From Phytohabitans sp036906915 (lineage in GTDB: Bacteria; Actinomycetota; Actinomycetes; Mycobacteriales; Micromonosporaceae), in NCBI RefSeq assembly GCF_036906915.1, contig NZ_JBAKHX010000007.1:97781-161780 (forward strand): a stretch of 64,000 nucleotides of DNA. Reading direction: 5' to 3'. The translations under genes and the position numbers were made by a program. This document shows, one piece after another, positions 56,228 through 63,886 of the stretch; the first letter of the stretch is position 1, and every line of letters starts with the position of its first letter. Under the pieces are notes generated by a model. That model saw only the letters and a program-made list of their open reading frames with translations, searched no databases and had not been told where the DNA came from.

Positions 56228-56286
56228 TCTCTCATTCGTCGCACTCGTCGGGATAGGAATCGACACCTTCCCCGTCGTTCTGGTCC

Positions 56287-56305
56287 CCTTAATGGTCTAT
56301 TAAGG
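56287..56305. promoter_or_regulatory. AT-rich palindrome upstream of the CBM2 gene
   Basis: CCTTAAT (56287-56293) and ATTAAGG (56299-56305) form a perfect 7-bp inverted repeat with GGTCT between; CAAATTTG follows. Four GGTC sequences also recur from 56282 to 56328. These sit 75-95 bases upstream of the CBM2 start and probably include its promoter and an operator, possibly for the LacI protein. Confidence 0.4.
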
Positions 56306-56381
56306 CAAATTTGCGCTGGTCGATTGGTCTCCATAGGATCGGGCGGCTGCTCGACCTTGTCCACGACAGGAGACCCGGACC

Positions 56382-58073
56382 ATGCCCAAACGACGAATCC
56401 GCACGGTGCTGCTCGCAGCCGCTGGTACGGCCGCGGTGGCTGCCGCCGCGGCCACGGCTGTGGTCGCGCACGCCGCCTCGACCGGTTGCTCGGTCAGCTA
56501 CACGGTGCGGTCGCAGTGGGGCACGGGCTTCTCCGCGAACGTGGCGGTCACCAACGTGGGCGATCCGGTCCGGGGCTGGACGGTGCGCTGGTCCTACCCG
56601 GCTGGGCAGACCGTGACGCAGGCATGGGGCGCGACGGTCAGCCAGAGCGGCACTGCCGTCACCGCGAACAGCGCGTCGTGGAACGGCACGCTCCGCACGA
56701 ACCGCACTGCCTCGTTCGGTTTCAACGGCACATGGAACGGCTCGGGCAACCCGACCCCGACCGACTTCTCGCTCAACGGCGTGCTCTGCACCGGTCAGGT
56801 GGCGGCGACCACAGCTCCGCCTTCGCCTTCGTCGTCGCCTTCCGCGTCGCTTTCCCCTTCGCCTTCCTCATCACCTTCTCCTTCACCGTCCTCCCCGACG
56901 CCATCGGCGTCGTCGTCGGACGGCTGCGCGCGGCAGGCCGCCGCCGGTCCGGTCGTGAAGGTCACCGACGTAAACGTCGGAGTGCCGGTGACCGGGTACG
57001 GGCGGGAAGGCGACACCGAGCCGCTGCCCATGGCGATAGCAGCAACGCCGTCCGGTGGCTCGTGGCTGGCGTGGCGGGGCACCGACAACCGCGTCTACCT
57101 GGGCAAGCTCGACTGTGACGACAAGCTCGTAGGCACGCCAACCAGCTTCGAGGGAATCGACCTGCAGGACGTCCAGGCAGACGCCAACGGCGGAGTCCTG
57201 CTGCTCACCCGGCGCGGCGAGTGCGGCGAAGGCCCCCTGTGCGGCGGCTCGTCCAGCCCGTGCAACACCATGCACATGATCCGCTTCGACAACTCCGGCC
57301 AGCAGGTGTGGGAGCGGCAGGTCACCAACCTCAGCGACAGCCTTTCCGGGTACGACAACGGCGCCCGGTTCATCTGGTGGTACCAGCACCACGGCCGGCT
57401 CGCGTCCGACGGCAAGACCTTCGCCGCGTACTTCGGCGTCGCCATCACCGTGCAGAACGGCAACTGCGTCGACATCCACGAAGGCGACCGCATGCAGGTC
57501 GTCGACGCCAACGGCACACTGGTCTCCAACCACCGCGACAGCTTCCAAGTGGGGTGCAGCCACAGTTGGACGTCACGCATCGCGTGGGACCCACGCACCA
57601 GCCGGTACGCGATGGTCTGCGCCACTGACAACGCCTGCCGCATCGCTCAGCCGAACCCGTACCGGACGGTGGCCGCCGGTGCCTGCGACGGCACGCTGTT
57701 CGGCGGCGATCTCGTCCTGGCCAGCAAGCCCGGCTACTGGACCGCGTGGAGCCAGGGCGGCCAGGTCCGCCTCGAACACTTCACCACCGGCGCTTCCGAC
57801 ACCACCATCACGACAGCCGCACGATCGAGCCATCCCCACCTGGTCAGCTACGGCGCCAGCCGGATGCTGCTGACCTGGGAGTCCGGCTCCTCGATGGCCG
57901 CGCAGGTGTATGACGCGAGCAGCGGCACGACGGTAGGCAGCCAGTTCACGATCAACGTGCCCGACCACAGCTACCAGGCCTTCAAGCCCTACGCCGACGG
58001 CAGCACCGCCTACCCAGCGGCCGGCACCACCAACACGTCAATCCGCATAGCCCGCGTAATGCCCCTCACCTAG
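56382..58073 (+). CDS. Secreted CBM2 carbohydrate-binding protein with unknown C-terminal domain
   Basis: 563 residues. Signal peptide about 1-32 (VVAHAAS), then a family 2 cellulose-binding module (about 35-138; key Trp in RGWTVRWSYPAGQ, SFGFNGTWNGSG). A Ser/Pro linker about 142-178 joins a ~380-residue domain with paired Cys and repeated beta-segments (WLAWRGTDNRVYLGK, FIWWYQHHGRLASDG, GYWTAWSQGGQVRLE) that looks like a propeller. The fold's role is unknown; it may be a lectin or an enzyme lacking recognisable motifs. GH1 and LacI lie directly upstream. Confidence 0.82.
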   Translation: MPKRRIRTVLLAAAGTAAVAAAAATAVVAHAASTGCSVSYTVRSQWGTGFSANVAVTNVGDPVRGWTVRWSYPAGQTVTQAWGATVSQSGTAVTANSASWNGTLRTNRTASFGFNGTWNGSGNPTPTDFSLNGVLCTGQVAATTAPPSPSSSPSASLSPSPSSSPSPSPSSPTPSASSSDGCARQAAAGPVVKVTDVNVGVPVTGYGREGDTEPLPMAIAATPSGGSWLAWRGTDNRVYLGKLDCDDKLVGTPTSFEGIDLQDVQADANGGVLLLTRRGECGEGPLCGGSSSPCNTMHMIRFDNSGQQVWERQVTNLSDSLSGYDNGARFIWWYQHHGRLASDGKTFAAYFGVAITVQNGNCVDIHEGDRMQVVDANGTLVSNHRDSFQVGCSHSWTSRIAWDPRTSRYAMVCATDNACRIAQPNPYRTVAAGACDGTLFGGDLVLASKPGYWTAWSQGGQVRLEHFTTGASDTTITTAARSSHPHLVSYGASRMLLTWESGSSMAAQVYDASSGTTVGSQFTINVPDHSYQAFKPYADGSTAYPAAGTTNTSIRIARVMPLT

Positions 58074-58080
58074 ACCGCGC

Positions 58081-58205
58081 TCCCCCTCCCCCGCTCACCC
58101 GCCCCGCCCCCGCTCGCCCGCCCCGCCGGGTTCGCCCGCCCCGCTCGCCCGCCCCGCCCCGCTCGCCCGCCCCGCCCCGCTCGCCCGCCCCGCCCCGCTC
58201 GCCGG
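58081..58205. repeat. GC-rich tandem repeat
   Basis: CGCTCGCCCGCCCCGCCC-type units repeat every 18 bases, about four clean copies (58140-58205) preceded by diverged ones. They lie between the CBM2 stop and the long hairpin; nothing codes here on the plus strand. Confidence 0.7.
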
Positions 58206-58487
58206 CTCTCCCCGTCGATCAAGGGCAAACGCACGTGGTTCGATCTCAAAACCACGTGCGTTTGCCCTTGATCGATGCAATGCCCCTTGATCGGTGCGCG
58301 CCTGCGACGCGTACCCCCACCACGTACATGACGCAGGCGTCCAGGCCCACGAGCCAGCGAAGTCGTTGTTGCAGGCTTGCGCCGCGGTGAACGGGTTCGT
58401 CGCGGCGCGGGCCGGCGAGGCGAACATCGTCACCGCAACAGCCACAGAGAGGGTCGAGACCGCCAGTCGGCGCGCTAGTACGCGCAC
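58095..58487 (-). pseudogene. Truncated small secreted protein, C terminus overwritten by repeats
   Basis: GTG 58487 (GGAGG upstream) opens a frame with a clear signal peptide (RRLAVSTLSVAVAVTMFASPARA) and a short mature stretch ATNPFTAAQACNNDFAGSW like the N termini of small actinomycete spore- or surface-associated proteins. After about 75 residues it enters the hairpin and the tandem repeat and becomes low-complexity. I read it as a gene whose 3' part was replaced by repeat DNA. Protein identity is a weak guess. Confidence 0.35.
58215..58275. repeat. 26-bp stem hairpin element
   Basis: Left arm 58215-58240 and right arm 58250-58275 are perfect 26-bp complements around a 9-base loop. A partial further copy (CCCTTGATCGGTGCG) begins at 58284. 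This is longer than a normal terminator and fits a mobile or REP-type inverted-repeat element; it may also end CBM2 transcription. Confidence 0.7.
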
Positions 58488-58683
58488 ACGATCCTCCAAA
58501 GCTACCCGAGCAGGCCAGGAAGGCTGCGGAGTCCACCGCCCGAGTTGTCCTCCACGCTCTGATCGCAATGCCGAGCACGATCGTGACGACGACGAGGAAA
58601 GAGTTGCGGTCAGCGCGATTGGCGAGAGGACGTCGATGCACTCTGAGCAACTAACTGGTCGGCTGGATGGCGTCCACATCTGC

Positions 58684-58861
58684 CGATGAGGGTGCGTCCG
58701 TTCTGACGCCGGAGATGCGGCCATGCGGCAACAAGGCGGGCGGCACCGTATTTCGGCCTGTCCAACTCGCTGGCGATCATCAGCAGTCCACCGAGGTTGG
58801 CGGCGGCCGTGGAGTTGCCGGCGGCTGCCGCCCGGTGCAGGAACCGCACTGGCCAAGGCAT
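58684..58861 (-). pseudogene. Fragment of a Sel1/TPR-like protein
   Basis: Minus-strand frame with HRAAAAGNSTAAANLGGLL and ELDRPKYGAARL, resembling a Sel1-like or tetratricopeptide repeat, with no start signal and no end that fits. Probably a decayed remnant. The rest of 58488-59001 shows no other gene: several weak frames, no RBS. Confidence 0.3.
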
Positions 58862-59001
58862 GGGCCTACCGCCGCGCCCACCACAGCAGCCACCAGCCCC
58901 AAGCAGCTGGTCGAGACCGGCACCGGCGCACCACACCCGCGCGAGGTCCTGATCAGCAACTGGCACTGAATCGGCCCGGCCCTAGCCTCCACCGAGCTAT
59001 C

Positions 59002-59048
59002 TTGACGCAACCATTCGGTTGCCATAAAGTGGCAACTGAACGGTTGCT
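59002..59048 (+). promoter_or_regulatory. Promoter with two GCAAC-N6-GTTGC operators
   Basis: TTGACG (59002-59007) and TAAAGT (59025-59030) are a -35/-10 pair with a 17-base spacer. One palindrome GCAAC-N6-GTTGC lies over the spacer (59007-59022), a second directly after the -10 (59032-59047). Bases 59030-59048 match the site at 61493-61511 as TGGCAACTNNNCGGTTGCT. The likely binder is the ArsR protein at 61950-62324. Confidence 0.65.
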
Positions 59049-59075
59049 ATATGACTCGACCAAGGAGTGATCACC

Positions 59076-59270
59076 ATGCAGATGGCCGTCGGGCTCGTGA
59101 TGTCCCAGAACGCCGTGCGGGACGAGCTGTACAGCGCCCGCCCGGGCGCCCCGATCGTGCCGCACGTGGAGCGCCGGCCGCGCGCCCGCGCCCTTCGCTC
59201 GGCGGTCGCCGCCGCGCTGGACCGGACCGCCCGCGCGAGTTCGCGAGTGGCCGGCCAGGTGTCCTCCTGA
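59076..59270 (+). CDS. Small protein leading the MFS-DUF899 operon
   Basis: 64 residues from ATG 59076 with AAGGAG upstream. Basic in the second half (PHVERRPRARALRSAVAAAL), no membrane helix, no named family. It precedes the MFS gene by 46 bases and follows the operator-controlled promoter, so it is likely transcribed with them. Could be a regulatory peptide or a small accessory protein. Confidence 0.5.
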   Translation: MQMAVGLVMSQNAVRDELYSARPGAPIVPHVERRPRARALRSAVAAALDRTARASSRVAGQVSS

Positions 59271-59316
59271 GTGGGGCGAGGCGAACCAAACGATTCGAAC
59301 GGAAGGACGTTCAGTC

Positions 59317-60546
59317 ATGGGTACCCACCAGGGATCACTGAGCCCGACCAGGGCGAATCTCGCCCTGGCCACGCTGTTTGTCGGCATGTTCGTCATGGGC
59401 GGCACCGAGCTTCTGGTCGTGGGCCTGCTCGACCTCATCGCCGCCGACCTGCGGGTCTCCATCCCAGCGACCGGAGCGCTGGTCACCGCGTACGCGCTGG
59501 GCCTGGCCATCGGCGGCCCGATCCTGACAGCGCTGACGATCCGCCTGAACCGGCGCACCGTCCTGGTCGGCGCGCTCGCGCTGTTCGTGCTGAGCAGCCT
59601 GATCACGGTGCTCACCACCAGCTACGGAGTCGTCGTGGCGTCGCGCGCCGTCACTGGCGCGCTCGAGGGCCTGTTCATCGCCGCCGCGTTCGCGGCCGGG
59701 ATCGCCGCCGTCCCACCGGCGCGCGCGGGCCGGGCGATGGCGGTGGTGATCTCGGGTGCCGCAGTGTCGGGGGCGCTCGGCGCGCCAGTGGGCACGCTGC
59801 TCGGCCAGGCTCTGGGCTGGCGCGGCGCGTTCACCGCGGTCGGCGGGGTGGCCGTGGCGGCGCTGGTCGCCACCCTGGTGCTGGTCCCGTCCGCGCCGTC
59901 AGCCGGCGACGGCGCGGTCCGCCAGGCGCGGTCAGCGTTCGCGCCCCGGGTGCTGGCCGTCCTCGGCCTGACCGTCCTGGTGTTCGCCGCGGTGTACGCG
60001 CCGCTGACCTACATCGTGCCGTTCCTGCAGTCCGTCACCGGCATCTCCGGCGCGCTGGTAAGCGTGTTTCTGCTGGCGTACGGCGTCGCCACGGCAGTCG
60101 GCTCATTCGGCGGCGGTCGCTTCGCCGACGCCAACGCCGCACGCACCCTGACCGTCGGCACCGCCGGCGTCGCGGCCTGCCTGCTGATGCTGTACGTCGC
60201 CGGCACCAGCGCCGTCCCGGTGGCGGTTGCGCTGCTGGCCCTGGGACTGTTCGCCATGGGCATGGCACCGTCCATGCAGTACCGCGTCGTCAGCCTGGCT
60301 GGCCCCGGCGATACCTTGGCGCAGTCGCTGCCCGCCTCCGCGGCCGGCCTGGGCACCGCGCTCGGCTCCTTCGCCGGCGGCATGGCGATCGGCGCCTTCA
60401 CCGCCTCGACAGCCGTGCTCACCGGACTCGTCATCGCCGTGCTCGGCATCCCCGCGGCCTGGGCGGCCAGCTTCCTGCGGCCACCGACCGTCGGCGCGGC
60501 CACGTCGCCGGCAGCGGTGCCGGAACCGGCCCGCATCCCGGCCTGA
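59317..60546 (+). CDS. MFS drug-efflux-type transporter
   Basis: 409 residues, about 12 membrane segments. The N terminus NLALATLFVGMFVMGGTELL and the motif VTAYALGLAIGGPILTALT are like the Cmx/CmrA chloramphenicol and AraJ-type DHA1 carriers. RNRRT-like basic loop (RLNRRTVLVG) follows helix 2. ATG 59317 sits behind GGAAGG. Probably exports a toxic compound sensed by the ArsR-type regulator. Confidence 0.87.
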   Translation: MGTHQGSLSPTRANLALATLFVGMFVMGGTELLVVGLLDLIAADLRVSIPATGALVTAYALGLAIGGPILTALTIRLNRRTVLVGALALFVLSSLITVLTTSYGVVVASRAVTGALEGLFIAAAFAAGIAAVPPARAGRAMAVVISGAAVSGALGAPVGTLLGQALGWRGAFTAVGGVAVAALVATLVLVPSAPSAGDGAVRQARSAFAPRVLAVLGLTVLVFAAVYAPLTYIVPFLQSVTGISGALVSVFLLAYGVATAVGSFGGGRFADANAARTLTVGTAGVAACLLMLYVAGTSAVPVAVALLALGLFAMGMAPSMQYRVVSLAGPGDTLAQSLPASAAGLGTALGSFAGGMAIGAFTASTAVLTGLVIAVLGIPAAWAASFLRPPTVGAATSPAAVPEPARIPA

Positions 60547-60604
60547 TCGACCACCCAGACAAAATCGACGCCAAGCAAAATTGACACACAGAGAGGACAC
60601 GACC

Positions 60605-61435
60605 ATGACCGATGAATCAACGCACCGCACCCGGCCGACGCCGTCGACCACCGACCGCCAGCCGGTGGGGTCACCGTCGTCGTCGCCCCCGGCCTCGATG
60701 GACCTGCCGCAGATCGTTGACGCCGCGACGTGGCGGGCCGCGCGCCTGGAACTGCTGGCCAAGGAGAAGCAGCTGAACCGGTACCGGGACGCGGTGAACG
60801 CCGCGCGGCGGGAGCTGCCGATGGTCGAGGTCGACAAGCCCTACGTCTTCGACAGCCCGGACGGGCCGGTGGGGCTCGCCGACCTGTTCCGGCAGCGGCG
60901 CCAACTGCTGATCTACCATTTCATGTTCGAGCCGGACTGGACCGAGGGCTGCCCATCCTGCTCATACGTCATCGACAACGTCGGACACCAGGCGCACCTG
61001 AACGCCCGCGGCACCACCCTCGCGGTCGTCTCCCGGGCACCGCTGAACCGCCTTCAGGCGTACCGGAAGCGGATGGGCTGGAATATCGACTGGTACTCCT
61101 CGGGCCGCTGCGACTTCAACCTCGACTTCGGCGTCACCTTCGACGCCTCCTCCGGCCACGTCGAGTACAACTACCGCGACATGTCCGACGACCCGGCTTG
61201 GCAGGGCTGGACCGGCGAACAGCCCGGGGTGAGCGCGTTCCTCACCAACGGTGGCCGGATCTTCCACACCTACTCCACGTACGGACGGGGCTTCGACCTT
61301 CTTTACGGCACGTACAACTGGCTCGACCTGACCGCCCTGGGCCGGCAGGAGGACTGGGAGCGGCCGGTGGGCCGTTCGGACGGCGCCGCCATGTCGTGGC
61401 TGCACCGCCACGACCAGTACCCGACCGGGACGTAG
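60605..61435 (+). CDS. DUF899 thioredoxin-fold protein
   Basis: 276 residues from ATG 60605 (GAGAGGACAC upstream). DUF899 proteins resemble thioredoxin: FMFEPDWTEGCPSCSYVID contains CPSC, and NWLDLTALGRQEDWERP is the family C-terminal motif. The first 30 residues are Ser/Thr/Pro-rich and disordered. Predicted cytosolic dithiol-disulfide oxidoreductase. Last gene of the MFS operon. Confidence 0.88.
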   Translation: MTDESTHRTRPTPSTTDRQPVGSPSSSPPASMDLPQIVDAATWRAARLELLAKEKQLNRYRDAVNAARRELPMVEVDKPYVFDSPDGPVGLADLFRQRRQLLIYHFMFEPDWTEGCPSCSYVIDNVGHQAHLNARGTTLAVVSRAPLNRLQAYRKRMGWNIDWYSSGRCDFNLDFGVTFDASSGHVEYNYRDMSDDPAWQGWTGEQPGVSAFLTNGGRIFHTYSTYGRGFDLLYGTYNWLDLTALGRQEDWERPVGRSDGAAMSWLHRHDQYPTGT

Positions 61436-61487
61436 CGCGAGGATGCCGGAGCTTCGGCCTCGCGGCAGCGGAACTCGAGCAACTTGA

Positions 61488-61511
61488 TACTATGGCAACT
61501 TGCCGGTTGCT
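61488..61511 (+). promoter_or_regulatory. Promoter with GCAAC-N6-GTTGC operator before SRPBCC-arsR
   Basis: TACTAT (61488-61493) is a probable -10; the palindrome 61495-61510 follows at once and would cover the start of transcription. The 19-base core is the same as in the MFS promoter. Blocking RNA polymerase by autorepression is the simplest reading. Confidence 0.62.
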
Positions 61512-61528
61512 GCTCGTTGGAGGCTGTC

Positions 61529-61960
61529 ATGGGTTTTCCCGATCGCATCGAGCGGACGGTCCAACTCGCTCACCCACCGGCCAACGTGTGGTCGGCGCTC
61601 ACCACGGCCGAAGGGCTGGCCGCCTGGTTCGGCCAGGAGGTAACCATCGACCTGCGCCCCGGTGGGACGGCCCGGATGCGCTGGTCCGACGGGTCCACCA
61701 AAAACATGCGGGTGGAACGTGTCGAGGAGCCGACCGTGTTCGGGTTCACCTGGCAAATAGACGGGCTACCCGAAGACGATGCCCGCCGAACCTACGTGGA
61801 GTTCACTCTCGAACCGGTCAGTTCGGGCACGCGGCTGCGGGTTGTCGAGACCGGCTTCGCCCAACTGCCGCCGGACGCCTACCAAAAGGCGTACGACGCC
61901 CACACCGAGGGCTGGGCCAGCGAACTTGGCGAACTCGTCGAGCACCTCGATGCCGTCTGA
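61529..61960 (+). CDS. SRPBCC (AHSA1/START-type) ligand-binding protein
   Basis: 143 residues from ATG 61529 (TTGGAGG upstream). FPDRIERTVQLAHPPANVWSALT and GLAAWFGQEVTIDLRPGG are AHSA1/Activator-of-Hsp90 C-domain-like segments; GWASELGELVEHLDAV ends it. Such proteins hold hydrophobic ligands. It is translationally coupled to the ArsR gene (11-base overlap), a frequent pairing. Confidence 0.9.
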   Translation: MGFPDRIERTVQLAHPPANVWSALTTAEGLAAWFGQEVTIDLRPGGTARMRWSDGSTKNMRVERVEEPTVFGFTWQIDGLPEDDARRTYVEFTLEPVSSGTRLRVVETGFAQLPPDAYQKAYDAHTEGWASELGELVEHLDAV

Positions 61961-62324
61961 CATCGAAGCGGTCGCCGAACAGGTCTTCGTCGCCCTGGCC
62001 GACCCAACCCGGCGCACCATCCTGGCCGCGCTCGCCGCGGGAGGACCGGCCACCGCCACCGACCTGGCTGGCCGTCTACCGATCACCCGACAGGCGATCG
62101 CCAAACACCTCACCCTGCTGGCCGACGCCGGCCTGGTCACCGCCGAACCCGGAGAGCGTCGCCGGGTCCGCTACCGGCTGCGGTCCGCACCGATGCAGCA
62201 GGCCCAGCAGTTCCTGGCCGCGCTGGCCCGCGACTGGGACAAACCCCTCGACGCGTTGACCGACCACCTCAACAAGCAACGGACGCAAGCCGGCGGCCCG
62301 CGGCTACCCGACACCGCGAAATGA
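61950..62324 (+). CDS. ArsR-family repressor
   Basis: 124 residues from ATG 61950. Winged-helix: DPTRRTILAALAAGGPATATDLAGRL, ITRQAIAKHLTLLADAGLV and EPGERRRVRYRLR. No cysteine pair is present, so it is not a metal sensor; with an SRPBCC partner it likely responds to an organic compound. Candidate binder of the GCAAC-N6-GTTGC sites. Stop overlaps the next frame (ATGA). Confidence 0.92.
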   Translation: MPSDIEAVAEQVFVALADPTRRTILAALAAGGPATATDLAGRLPITRQAIAKHLTLLADAGLVTAEPGERRRVRYRLRSAPMQQAQQFLAALARDWDKPLDALTDHLNKQRTQAGGPRLPDTAK

Positions 62325-62637
62325 CTACGCGTCGCCGGCAGTTCGTCGGGTCGGCCGCGCTGCGGGACAGGTTCCTGCGGTGGTTTGACGGCTGGCGCGG
62401 CGGAATCGACATCGAAGTCCGCGACCTGACCATCATGGTGAGCGGGGACCCAGCGATGGCCCACTGGTTCAGCCGAGCAAGCGGAACGCTGATAAACGGC
62501 GGTCAGGCCGGATCGTGGCGCGGGTGACCAGTTGCTGCGGGCGGTCAGGCAAGGGATGGCTGATCAGCCACGAGCACGTTTCCTTGCCGGTGGATTTCGC
62601 GACCGTTCGCGCGGTCATGGACCTTGTGCCGAAATAG
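62321..62637 (+). pseudogene. Decayed NTF2-like (SnoaL-type) protein gene
   Basis: From ATG 62321 the frame reads FVGSAALRDRFLRWFDGW and IEVRDLTIMVSGDPAMAHWF, the second half of an NTF2/SnoaL-like fold, but stops at 62527. The next frame resumes the same fold with GKGWLISHEHVSLPVDFAT and ends at 62637. So it lacks about 45 N-terminal residues and has a frameshift near 62516-62524. It is coupled to arsR by ATGA and was probably the third gene of that operon. Confidence 0.6.
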
Positions 62638-62828
62638 TGCCGTCCGACTCGCGTCGTCGCGTTACGCGGGTAAGACCGGTCGTTTCCGGCGCGGCTGATA
62701 CCGAAGATCCGGCGGTGACCACCCCGCCAGGGTGCCCGGCGGCGTGACGTCAGAGCAGCAGGATGGCGGATCACGGCGGCCGCTGCTAGTTTCTGGAGGC
62801 CGTGCGAGAGACCGAGGAGGTGGTACCC

Positions 62829-62879
62829 GTGAACGTTTCGACATGGGTGCTCCCCTCTGGGGTCATGGTCGGGCGATAG
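62829..62879 (+). CDS. 16-residue leader peptide upstream of the hydrolase
   Basis: GTG 62829 has the very strong RBS GAGGAGG seven to eight bases upstream and opens VNVSTWVLPSGVMVGR, ending at TAG 62877-62879, 45 bases before the hydrolase start. The TAG overlaps the first base of the hairpin that abuts the hydrolase start. Position, length and RBS are those of attenuation leaders; there is no run of one amino acid, so drug-induced ribosome stalling is more likely than tRNA sensing. Confidence 0.5.
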   Translation: MNVSTWVLPSGVMVGR

Positions 62880-62924
62880 GTCGTCCGGGAGCGCCGTTAG
62901 CGAGCACTCCCGAAAGGCACGACC
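62847..62924 (+). promoter_or_regulatory. Putative attenuator before the hydrolase start
   Basis: Nested stems GGTCGT/ACGACC (62879-62884 with 62919-62924), CGGGAG/CTCCCG (62886-62891 with 62907-62912) and CGC/GCG inside, ending right at ATG 62925 and enclosing its AAAGG. An alternative pairing of GTGCTC (62847-62852, in the leader) with GAGCAC (62902-62907) would break it. Ribosome position on the leader could choose between them. Confidence 0.5.
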
Positions 62925-63660
62925 ATGCGATTCACTACTGAGCAGCGCCTCGATGCCGGCGTCCTCGAACGCGAATTCACCCTCGGCGAGATCCCCGGCA
63001 TCCTGTGGACGCCCGGATCCGCATCCGCACCGGTCCCGCTGATCCTGCTCGGCCATCCCCCGCTCGGACTGCGCAAGATGTACCCCCGTCTGGTGGCTCG
63101 GGCCCGGCACTCCGCAGCGGAGGGGTTCGCCGCGGCCACCATTGAGCTCCCCGGCAGCGGTGACCGGCCCCGTTGGGCCGCCATCGAGCAGGCCCGCACC
63201 GACCTGCGCCGGGCGCTGGAGGCCGGCGAGCCGGTCAGCGACAAGATCATCGACGCCCTCATCCTCCCGCTCGTCAACAAGGCGGTCCCGGAATCGCAGG
63301 CAGCCCTGGATGCCCTCCTGTCGCTGCCCGAGATCGGCGGCCCGGTCGGGTACTCGGGGGGGAGTGATCTCCGTCGGCATCCGGCTTGCGGTGGTCGAGC
63401 CCCGCATCGTGGCCGCCGGCTTCTTCGCCGGGAGTTTCGTGCCTCGCACCATGTTCGAGGAGGCCCGACAGGTCACCATTCCGCTGCATGTCCTGCTGCA
63501 GTGGGATGACGAAGGGAACGACCGGCAGGCCGCCCTGGACCTGTTCGACGCCTTCGGCTCCAAGGAGAAAACGCTGCACGCCAACATGGGCGGACACACC
63601 GGTGTCCCGCAGTTCGCAGGGGAGGACGCGGCCGGGTTCTTCGCCCGGCATCTGCGCTAG
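62925..63660 (+). pseudogene. Alpha/beta hydrolase interrupted by a one-base frameshift
   Basis: Start MRFTTEQRLDAGVLEREF; dienelactone-hydrolase-like fold with nucleophile elbow GYSGG at about residue 145. At the run of seven G (63356-63362) the frame shifts: the first frame goes on to 63509 as junk, while the correct sequence VISVGIRLAVVEPRIV ... GGHTGVPQF ... FFARHLR continues one base over to TAG at 63660. One G fewer would restore about 245 residues. Sequencing error, phase variation or true decay cannot be told apart here. Confidence 0.75.
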
Positions 63661-63682
63661 CCGCGGGCCGGGGCCCCGCCCG

Positions 63683-63886
63683 TCAGGACAGCAGCAAGCG
63701 GTAGGTGGCCCCGGCCGGCACGCCGCTCATCGAGGGTCGGCACCGACCTTCCTCGATGGCGGTGGCCAGCAGATGCACAACCGCCCCGATCGCGGCAGTA
63801 CCGAACGGTCGGGGCGGAGTTCTCTCTTGGCGACCGGCTCGCGGCGACGCACTCGTGGGCCGGACGCGTCGCCGCGAACACCGCAC
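63683..63886 (-). CDS. Hypothetical short protein
   Basis: 67-residue frame; its second half, VVHLLATAIEEGRCRPSMSGVPAGATYRLLLS, looks more protein-like than the Arg-rich first 30 residues, so the real start may be internal. No RBS stands out and no family is known. It faces the hydrolase. Confidence 0.3.
   Translation of the reverse strand: MRCSRRRVRPTSASPRAGRQERTPPRPFGTAAIGAVVHLLATAIEEGRCRPSMSGVPAGATYRLLLS

Noticed and set aside
58081..58205. CRISPR-like array in GC repeats
   Set aside because: Tandem units without spacers.
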